Assembly (NCBI GenBank): GCA_021780275.1
Contig: JAJXZC010000301.1
Coordinates: 1-6,049 of the forward strand
Reading direction: 5' to 3'
Source of the DNA: Pseudomonadota bacterium
Lineage (GTDB): Bacteria; Pseudomonadota; Alphaproteobacteria; Parvibaculales; Parvibaculaceae
Length of the DNA: 6,049 nucleotides
Part shown: piece after piece, positions 5,513-6,049 of the stretch
Layout of the letters: each line of letters opens with the position of its first letter
Numbering within the stretch: the stretch's first letter is position 1
Notes under the pieces: generated by a model
What the model was told of the DNA's origin: nothing
What the model saw: the letters and a program-made list of their open reading frames with translations, nothing else
Databases searched by the model: none
Translations under genes and position numbers: made by a program

Positions 5513-5979
5513 CAGTTTCGCCGCAGTGCAAAAAAATTGCGGAGCATTTTGGCGGCGCGCCGCTCGCCGATGCCGCCATAGACATCGGGCCGGTGATGAC
5601 AGGTGGGTTGCGCGAAAATGCGCGGGCCATGCTCGACGCCGCCGCCCTTCTCGTCGGACGCGGCGAAGTAGACCCGCCTCAACCGCGCGAATGAAATCGC
5701 GGTCGCGCACATGGGGCAAGGCTCCAGCGTCACATGGATATCGCAACCAGTCAGACGCTCTGACCCAAATTTCGCGCAAGCCTCGCGGATCGCCAGAAGC
5801 TCGGCATGAGCGGTCGGGTCCCGGAGTTCGAGCGTGCGGTTGCCCGCCGCGGCGATGACGGCGCCCGATCCGTCGACAATGACCGCGCCAATGGGCACCT
5901 CGCCCCGAGCGCCCGCAGCTTCCGCCTCCGCAAAGGCGAGATCCATGAAGGTCGGGGCTGGTTTCGGCGCGTCGGTCAT
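5512..5979 (-). CDS. tadA: tRNA adenosine(34) deaminase TadA
   Basis: The 155-residue product is a cytidine/deoxycytidylate-deaminase-fold enzyme that converts A34 to inosine in the anticodon of tRNA-Arg(ACG), so that one tRNA can read CGU, CGC and CGA; it is normally essential. The zinc-binding and catalytic motifs are intact: HAE with His58 and the proton-shuttle Glu60, and PCPMC with Cys88 and Cys91. These positions are one residue off E. coli TadA (57, 59, 87, 90), which supports the ATG at 5979. GEVPIGAVIV (26-35), the N-R pair in GNRTLELRDPTAHAE and the C-terminal DVYGGIGE region also match TadA. No clear Shine-Dalgarno precedes 5979. In-frame alternatives are an ATG at 5946, which would trim the N-terminus, and a TTG at 6015; the frame is open to the window edge. 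A housekeeping gene, probably unrelated in function to the genes after it. Confidence 0.94.
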   Translation of the reverse strand: MTDAPKPAPTFMDLAFAEAEAAGARGEVPIGAVIVDGSGAVIAAAGNRTLELRDPTAHAELLAIREACAKFGSERLTGCDIHVTLEPCPMCATAISFARLRRVYFAASDEKGGGVEHGPRIFAQPTCHHRPDVYGGIGERRAAKMLRNFFALRRN

Positions 5980-6029
5980 GGGCGGGACCGTGCCCGCGGG
6001 GCCCAACCTCGTCAAGACGCGGCTTTCGG

Positions 6030-6045
6030 CAGGCGCGCGCGCCTG
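6030..6045. repeat. 16-bp perfect GC palindrome upstream of tadA
   Basis: CAGGCGCGCGCGCCTG is a perfect palindrome, with an alternating CG core, 51 bases before the tadA start codon. It could be an operator, a cruciform-prone site, or the tip of a terminator from a gene beyond the window. Only 4 bases of sequence lie to its right, so its context cannot be judged. Confidence 0.35.
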
Positions 6046-6049
6046 ATAA

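Overview
The window is GC-rich, densely coding bacterial DNA, and almost every gene shows strong G/C bias at third codon positions. The protein families present, especially a PleC/DivJ-like sensor kinase core and an ACAD10/11-type acyl-CoA dehydrogenase with a separate kinase, point to an alphaproteobacterium with an active lipid or acyl-CoA catabolism. The genus cannot be fixed from the sequence alone. It reads as ordinary chromosome: no tRNA or rRNA, insertion sequence, CRISPR array, phage gene or attachment site is visible.

Layout. On the + strand there are three coding segments: the last 35 codons or so of an unidentified gene (1-107), a hairpin that may end it, an APH-fold phosphotransferase of the ACAD10/11 N-terminal type (225-1295), and a soluble three-PAS sensor histidine kinase (about 1446-3389). 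On the - strand, reading from the right edge, come tadA (5979-5512, tRNA adenosine deaminase), an acyl-CoA dehydrogenase (5357-4119), and a glutathione S-transferase family protein (4047-3397). The two blocks converge, with only 7 bases between the stop codons of the histidine kinase and the GST. Hairpins on the - strand separate tadA from the dehydrogenase and the dehydrogenase from the GST. The second is a convincing intrinsic terminator, so the three - strand genes are probably not one simple operon.

How the genes may work together. The phosphotransferase and the dehydrogenase look like the two halves of the mammalian ACAD10/ACAD11 fusion proteins, or of the bacterial LvaA/LvaC pair of levulinate catabolism. 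In those systems a kinase phosphorylates the 4-hydroxyl of a 4-hydroxyacyl-CoA, and an atypical acyl-CoA dehydrogenase then removes the phosphate so that the chain can enter beta-oxidation. The dehydrogenase here carries the LADGPDEVH signature, with Asp where classical medium-chain dehydrogenases have the catalytic Glu. The GST could belong to the same electrophile or lipid-peroxide theme, but that is inference. The histidine kinase and tadA have no obvious link to this chemistry. I see no clearly undescribed system; the split kinase/dehydrogenase pair and the PleC/DivJ-like cytoplasmic kinase are the points most worth following.
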